A stretch of 64,000 bases of DNA. Source: UBA6489 sp942490775 (lineage in GTDB: Bacteria; Patescibacteriota; Gracilibacteria; BD1-5; UBA6164). The translations under genes and the position numbers were made by a program. The DNA is taken from the NCBI GenBank assembly GCA_942490775.1, contig CALNYL010000009.1, positions 484,798 through 548,797 of the forward strand. Reading direction: 5' to 3'. This document shows positions 1-10,215 of this stretch, in pieces. The stretch's first letter is position 1, and every line of letters begins with the position of its first letter. Under the pieces are notes generated by a model that did no database searches, was not told the DNA's origin, and saw nothing but the letters and a program-made list of their open reading frames with translations.

Positions 1-352
1 TCATACAGATAAGCCTTGTCCTAAAATTATATTAGACAGAATGGATACTAAAAAAGATGTAATATTGACTTATGGACCTTATGAGTTTCAGATAAAGAAG
101 CTTATGGCTCGTGGGCTTGATAAGTATAAGATTCTCATTACTCAAAAACCAAGTGATAAAATATTAAAAACTGTTAGGTATGTTCTTTATACTCTTAGGT
201 ATATTCCAAGTGAAATAACTATTTATGAAGATAGACCAGAGTATTTTATAGAGTATAGGGATATGATACAAGATGTTTTGGGTGTGAAGATGAATATAAA
301 AAAGGTTACAATGGGGAGGGGGAATGATGATATTTTGATTGAGGATGTGTAG
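1..352 (+). CDS. C-terminal part of an unrecognised protein, perhaps HAD-like
   Basis: The frame is open from the left window edge and ends at TAG 350-352, so the N-terminus is missing; about 116 residues are visible. The stretch reading YEDRPEYFIEYRDMI resembles the late part of HAD-type phosphatase domains, where an aspartate-arginine pair follows a predicted beta strand, but the nucleophile motif would lie outside the window. The part before it (TYGPYEFQIKKL, then a KYKILIT strand) fits an alternating alpha/beta fold. No TGA codon falls in the visible part. The HAD assignment is weak; a hypothetical protein is the safe label. Confidence 0.6.
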   Translation, partial: HTDKPCPKIILDRMDTKKDVILTYGPYEFQIKKLMARGLDKYKILITQKPSDKILKTVRYVLYTLRYIPSEITIYEDRPEYFIEYRDMIQDVLGVKMNIKKVTMGRGNDDILIEDV

Positions 353-365
353 GGGGTGACTTTTT

Positions 366-422
366 AATAACCCATCTCTGAATCTCTTCCCTTATATAAG
401 GGAAGAGGGCTACAAAGTAATG
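366..422. repeat. Dispersed palindromic repeat, family A
   Basis: Contains the signature CTGAATC, a hairpin of the form TTCCCTTAT-ATAAGGGAA, then GGCTACAAA. Related copies sit near 17913, 23595, 28675, 31330, 33462, 41762, 51691, 53150 and 54000. It lies in the gap after the first gene. Confidence 0.7.
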
Positions 423-470
423 ACTTTTTTGGACTTTCCTTTAGGAATTTTTTTAAAAATAAATATAATC

Positions 471-507
471 AAAAATAAGATTTAAGAGGATTAACTCTTA
501 TTTTTTT
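471..507 (+). terminator. Hairpin with T tract
   Basis: A 10-bp perfect stem (471-480 with 496-505), a 15-nt loop and a following T run. It sits 18 nt before the next start codon, so it may end the first gene's transcript or act as a leader hairpin. Confidence 0.5.
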
Positions 508-524
508 AATTTTAAAATTTTCAT

Positions 525-1097
525 ATGATTGATTTAAGTTTCTCAGATATAATAAGTCCAGAAAATATAATAAATATAGTAAGAAATGCTTTTATTGAGC
601 ATCCAGTTTGACAATCAATTTGATTAGTGGCATTTGTAGTTTCTATATATAACTTTCTGTTTTGTAAGAATAAAAAGTTTATTTATGTTACGGCAATAGC
701 TTCTTTGGTTTGGGGAATTCATTTTTACTCAATCTGACTAATGTCTGCTGCTCTTGTTAATGCTGTGGATGTGGGGAAGAATCTTTTGGCAATAAAATAT
801 AAAAAATCAATAAAGCTATCTTCTGTTTTTGTTGTGTTTTATTTGGTGTTACCATTTTTTACATTTGATTGATATATTTCACTTATTCCTATGGTTACTG
901 CTATTTTATGAACTTATCTGGTTTTTTATATTAGGTGAGTTTGGTTGAATGTGGGTTTTTTGTTTATCATAATGATGTGGTTTACATATAATTGTATTTG
1001 AGGGTCTGTTTGAGGTTTGATGACAGATTTTACTTTGTTTGTTATTGGTATAGTTGGGATTTTTAGGAATTTTGTTTTTAAGAAGGGGGAGAAGTAG
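525..1097 (+). CDS. YgjV-like inner membrane protein
   Basis: The protein has 190 residues once eight or more TGA codons are read as Gly, and is almost entirely hydrophobic with about five or six membrane segments. Features matching the YgjV/Imp family are the early FCKNKKFIYVTAIASLVWGIHF stretch, a middle 'SAALVNAVDVGKN' motif and a C-terminal 'IFRNFVFKKGEK' end. Members of this family are integral membrane proteins of unknown function in small operons or alone. The start at 525 is the first ATG in the open frame. The TGA glycines fall in the family's conserved GxSIG- and GG-rich positions. Confidence 0.65.
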
Positions 1098-1140
1098 GGG
1101 TGGTTGCAAGGCTTACTATGAAAATGAACTCTAATTTTTA

Positions 1141-1331
1141 GGGTTTATTTTTTTGCTTTGTTTTGGCTTTTTGTTGGTAGGGGAGAGGTGGTTATTTTTT
1201 AGGGAAGAAGAGTAAATTCTAATTATTAGGGTTTATTTTTTTGCTTTGTTTTGGCTTTTTGTTGGTAGGGGAGAGGTGGTTATTTTTTAGGGAAGAAGAG
1301 TAAATTCTAATTATTAGGGTTTATTTTTTTT
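1141..1331. repeat. Tandem duplication of an 88-bp unit
   Basis: Two identical 88-bp units (1141-1228 and 1229-1316) are followed by a partial third (1317-1331). The units are rich in T and G and contain no convincing gene. This fills most of the 1098-1451 gap; nothing else is evident there apart from a short start-like frame at 1375. Confidence 0.9.
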
Positions 1332-1451
1332 GTTTTTAGTAGGTTGTTTCCTCGGCTTTTATTTACTGAAATCTATGATTTATTTTTTACTAGAAAATAA
1401 ATTTGACTTTTAAAAAGTTGTGACTATATTCACGGTGATTTTAGTTTTTTT

Positions 1452-2021
1452 ATGATTTTTTGAGGTATGGGGGCATGAATTTATAATGGAGTTTTTTCTG
1501 AAGATATTTGGAAATTATTGACTTCAGATGTAAGGGAAATTAGGGAAGAATTTAGTAGATATTCTTTGGAAAAAAGTTTGGAGCTGTTAGATTTAGTACT
1601 TGAGAATAGGAGTAAAGTGGTGGCAATTATTGGTGATAAATGAAATTCTTTGTCACTTATTCAAGATGAAATAATTGTTAGAATAACTGAATTGATAGAA
1701 ATTGATAATTCTGTTAATAATCAAGTAGATATATTTAAGCTTGTTGAATGAATAAAAAATAATAAGGGTAGGAAGCAAGCTATTATATTTTTATTCAATA
1801 ACAATAAAAATTTAGCTATAGAATATGGGAAATATGTAAAAAAGTATTATAGAGAAAATATTGAAATAAAAAATGAATGAGAAGTAATAACTTTTGATAA
1901 ACCTTCAGATAAAGATTCTTTTTGTTTTTATAGAGAGGACTGAGAACAAATATTTAGTATAAGTATTTGACTTATTAAAATAGAAGACATAGAGAAAGCT
2001 TATAAAACTTTAAATCCCTAA
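1452..2021 (+). CDS. Unrecognised protein
   Basis: 189 residues from ATG 1452 to TAA, with glycine-TGA codons throughout. The sequence is mostly polar, with a predicted alpha/beta character (for example KVVAIIGDKGNSLSL near residue 60) and no membrane segment. I do not recognise a family. The open frame extends upstream of 1452 to about 1399, and a short ATG frame at 1375 would join it if one base shifted in the T4A5 run near 1410; the joined N-terminus (MIYFLLENKF...) would look natural. Either the true start is 1452 or 1467, or the gene carries a frameshift. Function unknown. Confidence 0.6.
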
Positions 2022-2059
2022 AACTAAATAAAAAAAATATTTTATCTAAAAGTAAATAT

Positions 2060-2617
2060 ATGCAACAAGTAGTTTTTGAACATTCTTTTACAAGAACAAG
2101 AGGAATATGAAATATTATAAAAGTTAATGGAAAAATTCATATACCTGATAATTTTGTATGAGTTAAGGGGTTAGATGGATTAAAAGATAGATTTTGAGTT
2201 TTATATCCCTGAGAGAATGAAAAAAGAGTTTCTGGATATACAAGAGGATTACAAGAATTTTTACTAAATATAGAAAAAAACTTTAATTATGAACCAATTA
2301 AATATTTATATTATTTATATTATACAGAAAAAAATAAGTTTTCAGTAAACCAAATACAAGAATATTTAGATAATAATTGAATTATTATTACTGAATCTTG
2401 TTTATATCACTATATGACACATTTTTTATGATGGGAATTGAATCGTGATGATAGATCTAAGGCTATAAAAAGGGATAGTACAGCTCATCTTAATCAGGGA
2501 AAATGAATATGAAAAGTAAATAAAATAATATCTGAAGAGATAGATGAAAAAGTAGAAAAATTAGTTACATTAGTCAAAGATAATGTAACTGATTTAATAG
2601 ATTCTTGTATAGTCTAA
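2060..2617 (+). CDS. Unrecognised protein next to transposase
   Basis: 185 residues, ATG 2060 to TAA 2617, 38 nt after the previous gene. It begins with an arginine-rich stretch (FTRTRGIGNIIKVNGK), has aromatic-rich helices in the middle (YLYYLYYTEKNKF) and an acidic-basic amphipathic helix near the C-terminus. The middle has the look of a small DNA-binding helix pair (VNQIQEYLDNNGIIITESCLYHY) but this is not diagnostic. About nine TGA-Gly codons show it is adapted to the local code. It may belong with the neighbouring insertion sequence or with the gene before it; neither is shown. Confidence 0.6.
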
Positions 2618-2663
2618 ACACATTGTACAATAGGCTATATACATAATATATATAGAAAAAAAT

Positions 2664-2717
2664 AGTAAAAGTAGTATACTAAACTTAGAATATTTTAGTT
2701 AACATAATACTTTTACT
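2664..2717 (+). promoter_or_regulatory. Inverted repeat abutting the transposase start
   Basis: Arms at 2664-2677 and 2704-2717 match at 13 of 14 positions, with the right arm ending directly at ATG 2718. The hairpin would place the transposase start at its base, which could limit read-through translation, as in other insertion sequences. It may instead be part of the element's terminal repeat. Confidence 0.4.
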
Positions 2718-3710
2718 ATGAGTATAATATATCCAAACAAAGGGAAAACACAAGGTCATTTAAGAGAAATAATGACAAAAGATTACAAACAATGCTGAAA
2801 TTCAGTATTAGTATCTAAAAAATACCAAGTTACAGCCAATACAGTACTAAAACGGAGCAATGCAGAAAGCCTTGAAAATAAAAGCTCAGCCCCAAAAATA
2901 CCATTCAGAAAATACGAATTACCTGATTTATGCCTAATATATTGGCTTTATGAAAAGGATAATTTAAAATGAGATGAAATATTGGATTATTTTGAAGAAA
3001 ATAATATAGAGATAAAAAGATCATCAATTTATTACTATCTAAAGATTTGGGGCTTAACAAAGAGAAGAAAGGAGGCAAAGAAACGAATTAATCAACAGTT
3101 TAAAGACTATGACCCCTGATTTGTGCATGTAGATATTACATATTGACCAAAATTAAATGGAAAAAAATGGTATATATTTGTTGCTATAGACAGAGCAACA
3201 AGGCTAATTTATATTGAAATTCATGATAACAAAAGAGCAAAGACAGCTTCAAATTTTCTGGAAAAAGCTATAGAATTCTTTCCATTTCATATAACAAAAG
3301 TTTTAACAGATAATGGCAAAGAATTCACATTAAACAATCATAAATGAAATCAAGAATGTGATTTAATTTGAGCTTTTGATAAAATATGTAATTCAAATAA
3401 CATAGAACACAGAACAACAAGACCATATACACCACAAACAAATTGAATGGTAGAGAAGTCAAATGATACAATTAAATCAAATACTCTAAAAATAAAATCA
3501 TATGAAACTCCTGAAGAAATGACTAAAGATTTACTTAGTTTTATGGTTTTTTACAACTTAAATCGTAGACACAGTAGTTTGATAAAGGAATTATGAGTTA
3601 GAACCCCATACAATGCATTAGAATACTGGTATGAGAAAGATTCTAGTATATTTAAAGAAGATTTATTTGATTTCAAAGAAAAATTACTTAAAATTAAGAA
3701 GAATTTATAG
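2718..3710 (+). CDS. IS481-family DDE transposase
   Basis: 330 residues. The N-terminal third is a helix-turn-helix region; the catalytic core carries the DDE triad in recognisable contexts: HVDIT (about residue 138), LTDNG (about 200) and a glutamate in the NGMVEKSN motif (about 250), followed by the C-terminal FYNLNRRHSSL signature of IS481/IS3-like rve cores. Length fits IS481 (about 320-350). TGA is used as glycine in conserved places, including TNGMVEKS and the DITYG turn, so the element was captured or shaped within a table-25 genome. No certain terminal inverted repeats or target duplication were found, so element ends are left open. The frame is intact and could be active. Confidence 0.9.
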
Positions 3711-4024
3711 AAAATTCAAGTATAAAATTGATACTTTTTGATTGAGGAAGTGCAGTCCCCCCCTTAATAAAATCATTATTTTTTATAAATTATTTTGAAA
3801 AGATACAATAGAAAAGGGCAAACGGATAAAACTTTCTTTTTGCATATCGTCGTTTGCCCTTGGTAAACACATATTTTCAAAATAATTTGTCAAAAATTGA
3901 TTTTATGTAAACGGTATCTCTTTTACTAATTTTCTGTTGTACAATCTCTTTGGACTTAACAGTGAATTCAATTTATCTATAGCAGCAAATAATATAAATC
4001 TTTGGTTGAAATAATCTATATTTC
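3711..4024. other. Gap with nested palindrome and a coding remnant
   Basis: After the transposase there is no intact gene. It holds a C7 run at 3757-3763, the nested palindrome at 3787-3888 and a possible short coding relic on the minus strand (3903-4040). Confidence 0.5.
3787..3888. repeat. Nested palindromic element
   Basis: Perfect 15-bp outer arms (3787-3801 with 3874-3888) enclose a second perfect 10-bp arm pair (3815-3824 with 3851-3860, AGGGCAAACG). The size and the outer-arm plus inner-hairpin design recall the elements at 10831-10930 and 44722-44822, though the sequence differs. It could be a miniature mobile element or a structured RNA. Confidence 0.75.
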
Positions 4025-4040
4025 CTACTCCATGATAGTC
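3903..4040 (-). pseudogene. Possible coding relic downstream of the spermidine-synthase-like gene
   Basis: A 45-codon open frame without a start codon, reading in part FNQRFILFAAIDKLNSLL and ending at TAA 3903-3905. It overlaps the end of the neighbouring gene in another frame. The composition looks coding, but no family was recognised; it may be the tail of an older, longer gene. Confidence 0.3.
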
Positions 4041-5503
4041 TTAGAAATCAAATAATCCACTGGAGCATAATCATCCGTCAATATCTCCTTATCATTTTTT
4101 ATCTTCTTCTTCCGTAAATGAGATAAATAATACTCTAACTCCTCATCTTCTGAATTAAAAGAAAATCTCTCTTCAGATTTAGAGGCTACTAAAACTAGGT
4201 TTTGCATTTCTGGAGAACCGTTTTTTTGTACAGTGAATAAAAAAACTTGGGGAAATATACTTTTATAAGTGGCATATTCAGCTCTTAAGAATTCTCAAGC
4301 TTCTCATTCTATAGCTGAAATTATATTTACTATGACTACTCAGTCTTCGTTTAGTGATTCATACATTTTTCCGATTGCTTCTTTTGTGGTTAATTGATAG
4401 GGTAGGGAATAGTGTGATTTGAAGGCATCTCATAGGATTGCATCATATTTTTTTTTATTTTTGTTTAAAAATGTTCTTCCGTCTTCGTGTATTATTTTTA
4501 GTCTCTTGTCTTCTTTTAGATTGAAGTGGTCTTTTGCTATTTGGGTTAGTTGTGGGTCTATTTCTACGACATCTATTGTTTCTTCTTTGTATTTTTCTAA
4601 AAAGTGCTTTGGGTAGGAGTATCAAGCTCATCATATCATTAATACATTTTTAAAGTCTGGTTTGAAGTGAGATACTAGATCATAGTATTTTGTGTATTCA
4701 AAAATTAAGCCTGTTCAGGTTAGTTTCATTCCTGAACTCCGTTCGTTATTTATTCACATTTTTTTTATTTTTTCTCATCTAAATTCTTGATTTGATATCC
4801 GTACTCTGTTGTACATGGTGTCTATGTCAAAGAATCCATTTTCTTCTTTTATCTCTTTGATTGTCTGGTTAAAAATAAAGCAGAATATTATTATAAATAA
4901 AGAGGCTAGTTTTAGGAGTATTAGGTTTTTAAATGATAATAGAAGTGAAACAAGAACTAGTAGTAACATAATTAGAACTAGTATATTGTTTGTTCACATT
5001 ATTGGTATTAGAAAAAATCAGGAAATGAATGTTCAGAATATGCTTCATAGTGTTGATAGGGCATATAGGCTTCATACTGATGTTCATGAGTTTTCTAGGT
5101 TTTCTATTTTTAGTTTTACTGCATATGGTGATACTATTCATAGAAATATGCTTGTTGGTGCAAAAAGTAGGGTTGCTGAAATTATTGAGTTTAGTCTTAG
5201 GTCTTTTATATTTTCTTGTAAGAATATTAGAAGACTGTTTTTTATGAGAAAGGTTATGAATATGAGTATAGCAGAATATAGGATTATGCTTGATAGTCAT
5301 TTTCTGGTAGCTTTTTTGTCGGCTATTTTTCATCATATGTAGTATCCTAGGCTTAGGCTTCATAGTATAATTCAGATTATACTTGTCCAGACTATTATGC
5401 TGGTTCAGAAGTATGGTCCTATTACTCTGGATCCTGCGATTTCAAAGATCATTACAATTGCTCAGCAGATGAATACTGATAGTTCTAGTGTGTATTTTTT
5501 CAT
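4025..5503 (-). CDS. Membrane protein with spermidine-synthase-like domain
   Basis: 492 residues. The N-terminal half has about seven membrane helices and begins with LELSVFICGAIVMIFEIAGSR, the typical opening of fused MFS-like/spermidine synthase proteins (EIxGSRVxGPYFGTS). The C-terminal half is a Rossmann methyltransferase-like fold: GGAGYSYPKHFLEKY, then VVEIDPQLTQIAKDHF and an IIHEDGRTFL loop, and finally DDYAPVDYLI. These are the SAM/decarboxy-SAM binding and acidic motifs of the polyamine synthase fold. True aminopropyltransferase activity is uncertain, as many fused members are uncharacterised. It is the first gene after a strong hairpin at 5507-5559, so it probably has its own promoter. 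Confidence 0.85.
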
Positions 5504-5506
5504 GGT

Positions 5507-5559
5507 TTTAAAACAAAAAGAGATAAAATTTGAAAAATTTTATCTCTTTTTGTTTTAAA
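5507..5559 (-). terminator. Long perfect hairpin, probable terminator
   Basis: A nearly perfect 25-bp stem (5507-5531 with 5535-5559) with a three-base loop, in the gap between two minus-strand genes. It most likely ends the pilin-RCC1 transcript; the A/T-rich arms also allow bidirectional use. Confidence 0.75.
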
Positions 5560-5592
5560 TACAAATTTTTAATTTACCCAAATTGGTTTTTC

Positions 5593-7828
5593 TTATTCTG
5601 AAACACAAACTCAGTTTATAGAAGTATATCAACTATCTGTTGGTATTGGTTCAGTCCACCAAGAGCTTTCTCCTCACCATGAAAAAATACTACCATCTGA
5701 TTTGAGAGCAGCGAATCAATATTCTATTCCAACTATAAGTTCATATCAATTGTCTGTTGGTTCTCATTCTCATCAAGAGTTTGCTTCTCACCATGAATAA
5801 ACACTACCATCTGATTTTATTGCGGCTAAAGCTTGATTATTACCATAAACTTTTGTAAATCCTGTTCATGTTGGTTCTCATTCTCATCAAAAGCCTGAAT
5901 TTCACCATGTTACTACACTTGAATCTGAAGCAATAGCAATAAAAGTTATCCGTCAGGCTGTTATATTATGGTATCAACTTCCTGTAGGAAGTCAACTTCA
6001 TCATCATTTCCAATAATCTCACCAAGCAGATAAACTTCAGTCAGATTTAACTGCAACAAAAGCAAATCAATTTGGAATTATATCAACATATCAGCTTCCA
6101 CTAGGAGCTCAACTTCATCAATAACTTGAATTTCACCATGCAACTATACTTCCATCAGATTTCATTGCCGCAAAAGCTCATTCTGTTGCAAAAATATTAG
6201 TATATCAAGAATCAGTGGGAGCTCAATTTCATCACCAATTAGGGTCTCACCATACAGAAATACTTCAATCTTGTTTTATTGTGGCATAGGCTTCTTTTGT
6301 TGCAAAAATATCTGTGTATCAAGTATCGCTAGGTTCTCAGTTTCATCAATAACTTGAATCTCACCATGCAACTATACTTCCATCTTCTTTTAAACCAGCA
6401 AAAGAATAAAAGTTTGAATAGATTTTTACAAATCATGTTCATGTAGGAGCTCAGCTTCATCAATAACCTGAATCTCACCAAGATACAACACTTCAATCTG
6501 AGTGTAGTGCTGCTATGGCATAATAGTTTGATGCGACTTGTACATATCCTGTTCCAGTAGGTCCTCATTTTCATCATCTATCAGGATGTCACCAAATAGT
6601 CATAGATCAATCATCCTTGAATCATACAAAAGCAGAACCTGCAGAAACTACTTGAATATATCATGTTCATGTGGGGGCTCAGTTTCATCATCAAAGCCGA
6701 TAGTTTCACCAAACTGATATTTCTCAATTTGGTTTCATTGCTGTATATGCTCATCTATTTGGTCTAATTATTGAGTTATTCATTCATCAATTATTCTTAA
6801 AAGCAGTGGTTATATCGGCTCAGTCACATCAAGAGTACTCTAGTGTTAATTCGCCTTCTTCTGGAGGTATAGATATTCCTCATATAGTCGGTGAAACATA
6901 TACAATAATATTTGGATCTAAAAAGCTTTTTACAAATATACTAGCTACGGTTTTTGCTTTTTCTGATGGGTTTAATTCTTCTATAGTTGTGTTAGATATT
7001 TTTTTTACTGTGCTATTTATGTCTTCTAATATTGTTCAACTGTATGTTTCTTGAACTCTTTTTGTTAATTTTACTTGATTTTCTCTGGTTTTTAAACTTG
7101 CTATTGTTCATGTGTAAACTAGTATATCTCAAGGGGTAAATATAAAACCTCATCAATCTACTTTGAATTTTGTATTTTTATAATTGTCTGGTAGGTTGTT
7201 TTTACCATTATATACTAGTCTATTTGCATTTTGTAGAGCTATTATATTTTTTAGTGTTAAGTCTCAGGATATTATAGTTGGTACTGCTAGTATGTATGTG
7301 GTTGCTCATGATTTTGTTTTAGCTACTACTCAGTTGTAGGCTCATTTTATATAGGCATATCATATTTGATTTCATGCATATGTTTTTTTTGTTAGACTTG
7401 GGAAATTATTCATTGATGTTTGTTTTTCTAATACAGCTGCTACTTCAAATTCTTTTTTAGTGTTTAGTCTAGAGTAGGTATAGGGGAATATTTGTTAAAG
7501 GGTCTTTGCGTATTTTTGTTAATCAATCTACTGCATAAACAACAGATTTTCATACTACTCATTGTGTCCATACTTCTGCTCAGCTGTATGTTACTTCTAT
7601 TCCATCAGTTGGTATTGGGTAATTATTAGATTTTATCTTCTGTACCTCTAGAGCTTTTACTATTGTTTGTATGTCTGATATTCTTGATGCATCTCTTGCT
7701 CTTTGTGTGTATCATTGGATTGATATAAATGATATAATTCATAAAATCATTAAAATAGTTAGAGCTATTATTAACTCAACTAGTGTAAATGCTTTTGAAT
7801 AAGTTGGATTAGATTTTCTATTTTTCAT
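5593..7828 (-). CDS. Pseudopilin N-terminus fused to RCC1-like repeats (frameshifted)
   Basis: Starts at ATG 7828 with a type IV prepilin leader: a short basic leader, SKA, then FTLVELIIALTILMILG with the conserved Glu at mature position 5. A globular pilin-like region follows, then a linker, then about ten repeats of some 38 residues (about 113 bp) between 5600 and 6750. Each repeat contains a version of 'A(I/L)KSDGS(V/I)xxWG', the RCC1/regulator-of-chromosome-condensation-like blade motif. The total would be about 744 residues. The frame breaks near residue 114 at a run of four C (G on the plus strand, 7483-7486); skipping one C restores DPLTNIPYTYSRLNT, the expected pilin sequence. This could be a sequencing error, decay or slippage. 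A surface-displayed adhesin on a pilus-like anchor is the likely role, by inference. Confidence 0.8.
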
Positions 7829-7904
7829 AGTAAAATGGTATTATGTTAATAAAAATAATATTTTTTATATTTTAACATAAACATAAAAAAAAACAAAAAT
7901 GCTT

Positions 7905-9116
7905 TTATTTTCTTTTTATTATTATTATATTGGTTGATAGAATAATTATTCATAGTAGTATTAGTAGGATTTTGTATCAAAATATTTTGTCTATGTTGGA
8001 GCTTATAAACATCATTATAAATATTGTGAGGCTAAGAATTAATCCGTAGGTTGCTGAGCCGTATTCTTTTTTATTATCTTCTCATATTTTTCTAAAGAAA
8101 TAGGCATCTAGTAGATTTGATGCTCATCAAAAGAATATTCATATGATAAATGCCATTATTTTTATTTTTAGGAAAGATGTACTGAAAAATGGGAATCCTA
8201 TAATGAGTAATCATAATATTATATTAAAAATGAGAAAGTATTTCCATCTGTTTTTTTCCATTTTCATTGATACTATATTTCAGATTATTGCTCATACTGC
8301 TGAGTATAAAAGAATAAATGCTGCTTCAGAGTTTTTTTTGTCAAAATTTTGGGTGCTGAATTCAACTCATTTTTGGGAAACTATTGTTGATACTGCCCAT
8401 AAGAGAGATGATACTATTATTATTGCAAAATATTTTTTGCTTATATGTTTTATGTCAGGTATGTATTGTTTCATAGATTTTGATATTTTTGTTTTTCTGT
8501 CTAGGTAGTATGATTCAACACCGTTTATTAGTAGTGATTTTAGAGATATTTTATCATAGTCTAGTAGTAGTGAAACTATGCAGGATGCCGTTAGTATAGC
8601 TATTATTATATATAGTCCATTATGTCATAGTTTTTCAGTAAGTAGTCATCATATTATGGTTCATGCTATTAATGATACTATAAATATGATTGATACTAGA
8701 GCATTTATCATTGTGTCTGGTAGTCATGTTTTTTTTATTTCTATTGAGATTATTATGTTTCTTACTACTGTCCGTAGTCCGTAGAATATTCATATTGTTA
8801 TGAGTGTGGCTGAGAGTATTATTTTATTATTCATTCATACAAAGAATCCTAGTGTGGTGAATATTAGGGCGAATAGTGAGATGAAAAATAAAAAGTATTT
8901 TTTTAAAAATGTGTGTGCTAATGCTCATCATACTAGGAATGATATTGCTCATCATAGGCTTAGATATCATGAGATTTCTTGTAAATCGGGTTGTGTCTCA
9001 GGATTTAGTATTATTGTTTTTAGGTCTCCCCATAAAAAGAATTTAAATACAGAAAAAAAGGCTGACCAGATGGCAGTCAAAATCAAAAATATTATAAGAG
9101 TTTTATATTTTTTCAT
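7905..9116 (-). CDS. MFS-family transporter
   Basis: 403 residues with about twelve hydrophobic segments in two halves, separated by a charged central loop (YYLDRKTKISKSMKQYIPD). Motifs seen are GGAISFLVGGALAHTF and 'LIAGTIIGGLLTEKLGHN', both typical of major facilitator superfamily helices 2 and 5. The substrate cannot be read from the sequence. Its ATG at 9116 lies one base beyond the stop of chaA (9118-9120), so the two are translationally coupled. TGA-Gly codons are especially dense in its helices. Confidence 0.85.
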
Positions 9117-9117
9117 A

Positions 9118-10215
9118 TTAAGATACTCAGTTAAGGGCTAAAAAAATATATATTATAAACACTAATAGAAATATAAACCCCTCCAATCTGTTTAATTTTC
9201 AATCATTAAAACTAGTTATTCACAATATAATTATAAGTCACAATAACATTCACTGTATCACCGTTATTCATAGGTCTATTTCTCGGTTTAAAAAATATGA
9301 TAAAATAATCATACATGGTACTGTTAAAAGGACTGTGGCTGAGGCTGCTCAAAAGGCTATGTTTACTACTGTTTGCATATCGTCTTTTTTGGCTGACTTT
9401 ATTGCTGTCATAAATTCTGGTGAAGCTGATATCATTGCTACTACGATTGCTCAGAGTCAAATTGGGATTCAGTAGTTTTTAAATTCTTTGCTCATAAATA
9501 CACTTAGAAATTCTGAATTCATTCATATGGCTATTATTGATAGTATTAAAAATAGTATATGGTATTTTCAATTTATTTTATGAATTTTTTCCTCTTTTTG
9601 TTTTTGGTTTAGTTTCTTAAATCTGAAAAATCAGCTGTGTGTTATGGTTTGTATTCTGTAGAATATGAATGTCATGGTTAAAAATAGTATTATTAGTAGG
9701 AATTCATAGCTATGTATTAGTTCTTCAGGTAGGAAGTCTGGTATGACCATGGCTGATACTACTGCTATTATTAGTATTGCTATGTAGCTGTTTGAACTGT
9801 CGATATTATATTTTTGTACTCAGTATATTAATCATCATATAAATGCAGATAGTCATAGGAGTCATCATAGGTCAAGTAATATGGCTGCTACTATTGTGTC
9901 TCTGGCTAGTTCTGGGTTGTGTGAGTGATACATCATTATTCATATCATAACTACTTCTACTATTACGGCTGATAGTGTTAGTATAATTGTACCATATGGA
10001 TCCCCATATTTTTCTGCTAGTGCTTCTGCATGGTGTGATACTCTTATCGCTAAAAGCATTATAATTACAAATAAAAATATTAGTGTGATTATTGCTAGTG
10101 TATTGCTTTGTAGTATGCTATGTTCTAATATGTATACTAGTATTGCTGCTATTAGAGAAACAAAAAGAGGTGCTTCTTCTTTTAGGATTTTTTTAGTTGT
10201 GTTCATTATAAGCAT
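9118..10215 (-). CDS. chaA: Calcium/proton antiporter, ChaA/CaCA family
   Basis: 365 residues. The first repeat holds the CaCA alpha motif in the form VSHHAEALAEKYGDPYG, followed by TIILTLSAVIVEVVMI, closely matching ChaA-type Ca2+(Na+)/H+ exchangers. The second alpha repeat is GAIVVAMISASPEFMTA. About eleven membrane segments. The exchanger would export calcium or sodium against a proton gradient at the cytoplasmic membrane. The start at 10215 overlaps the preceding gene by 10 nt; the alternative ATG at 10206 would give a TAATG overlap with that gene's stop and is equally plausible. It forms an operon with the PPTase upstream and the MFS gene downstream. Confidence 0.9.

Noticed and set aside
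1141..1331. CRISPR array
   Set aside because: Units are contiguous identical 88-bp copies without spacers, and no cas gene is present; no CRISPR array seen anywhere in the window.
2620..3800. Terminal inverted repeats and target duplication for the IS481-type element
   Set aside because: Only a start-proximal hairpin and partial matches were found; the ends could not be set with confidence.
4809..5363. Several plus- and minus-strand frames of 70-177 codons within the polyamine-synthase-like gene
   Set aside because: They are shadows of the long minus-strand gene; only that frame has family motifs.
8143..9141. Three plus-strand frames of 68-121 codons
   Set aside because: Antisense to the MFS gene, whose minus-strand frame is unbroken for 403 residues.
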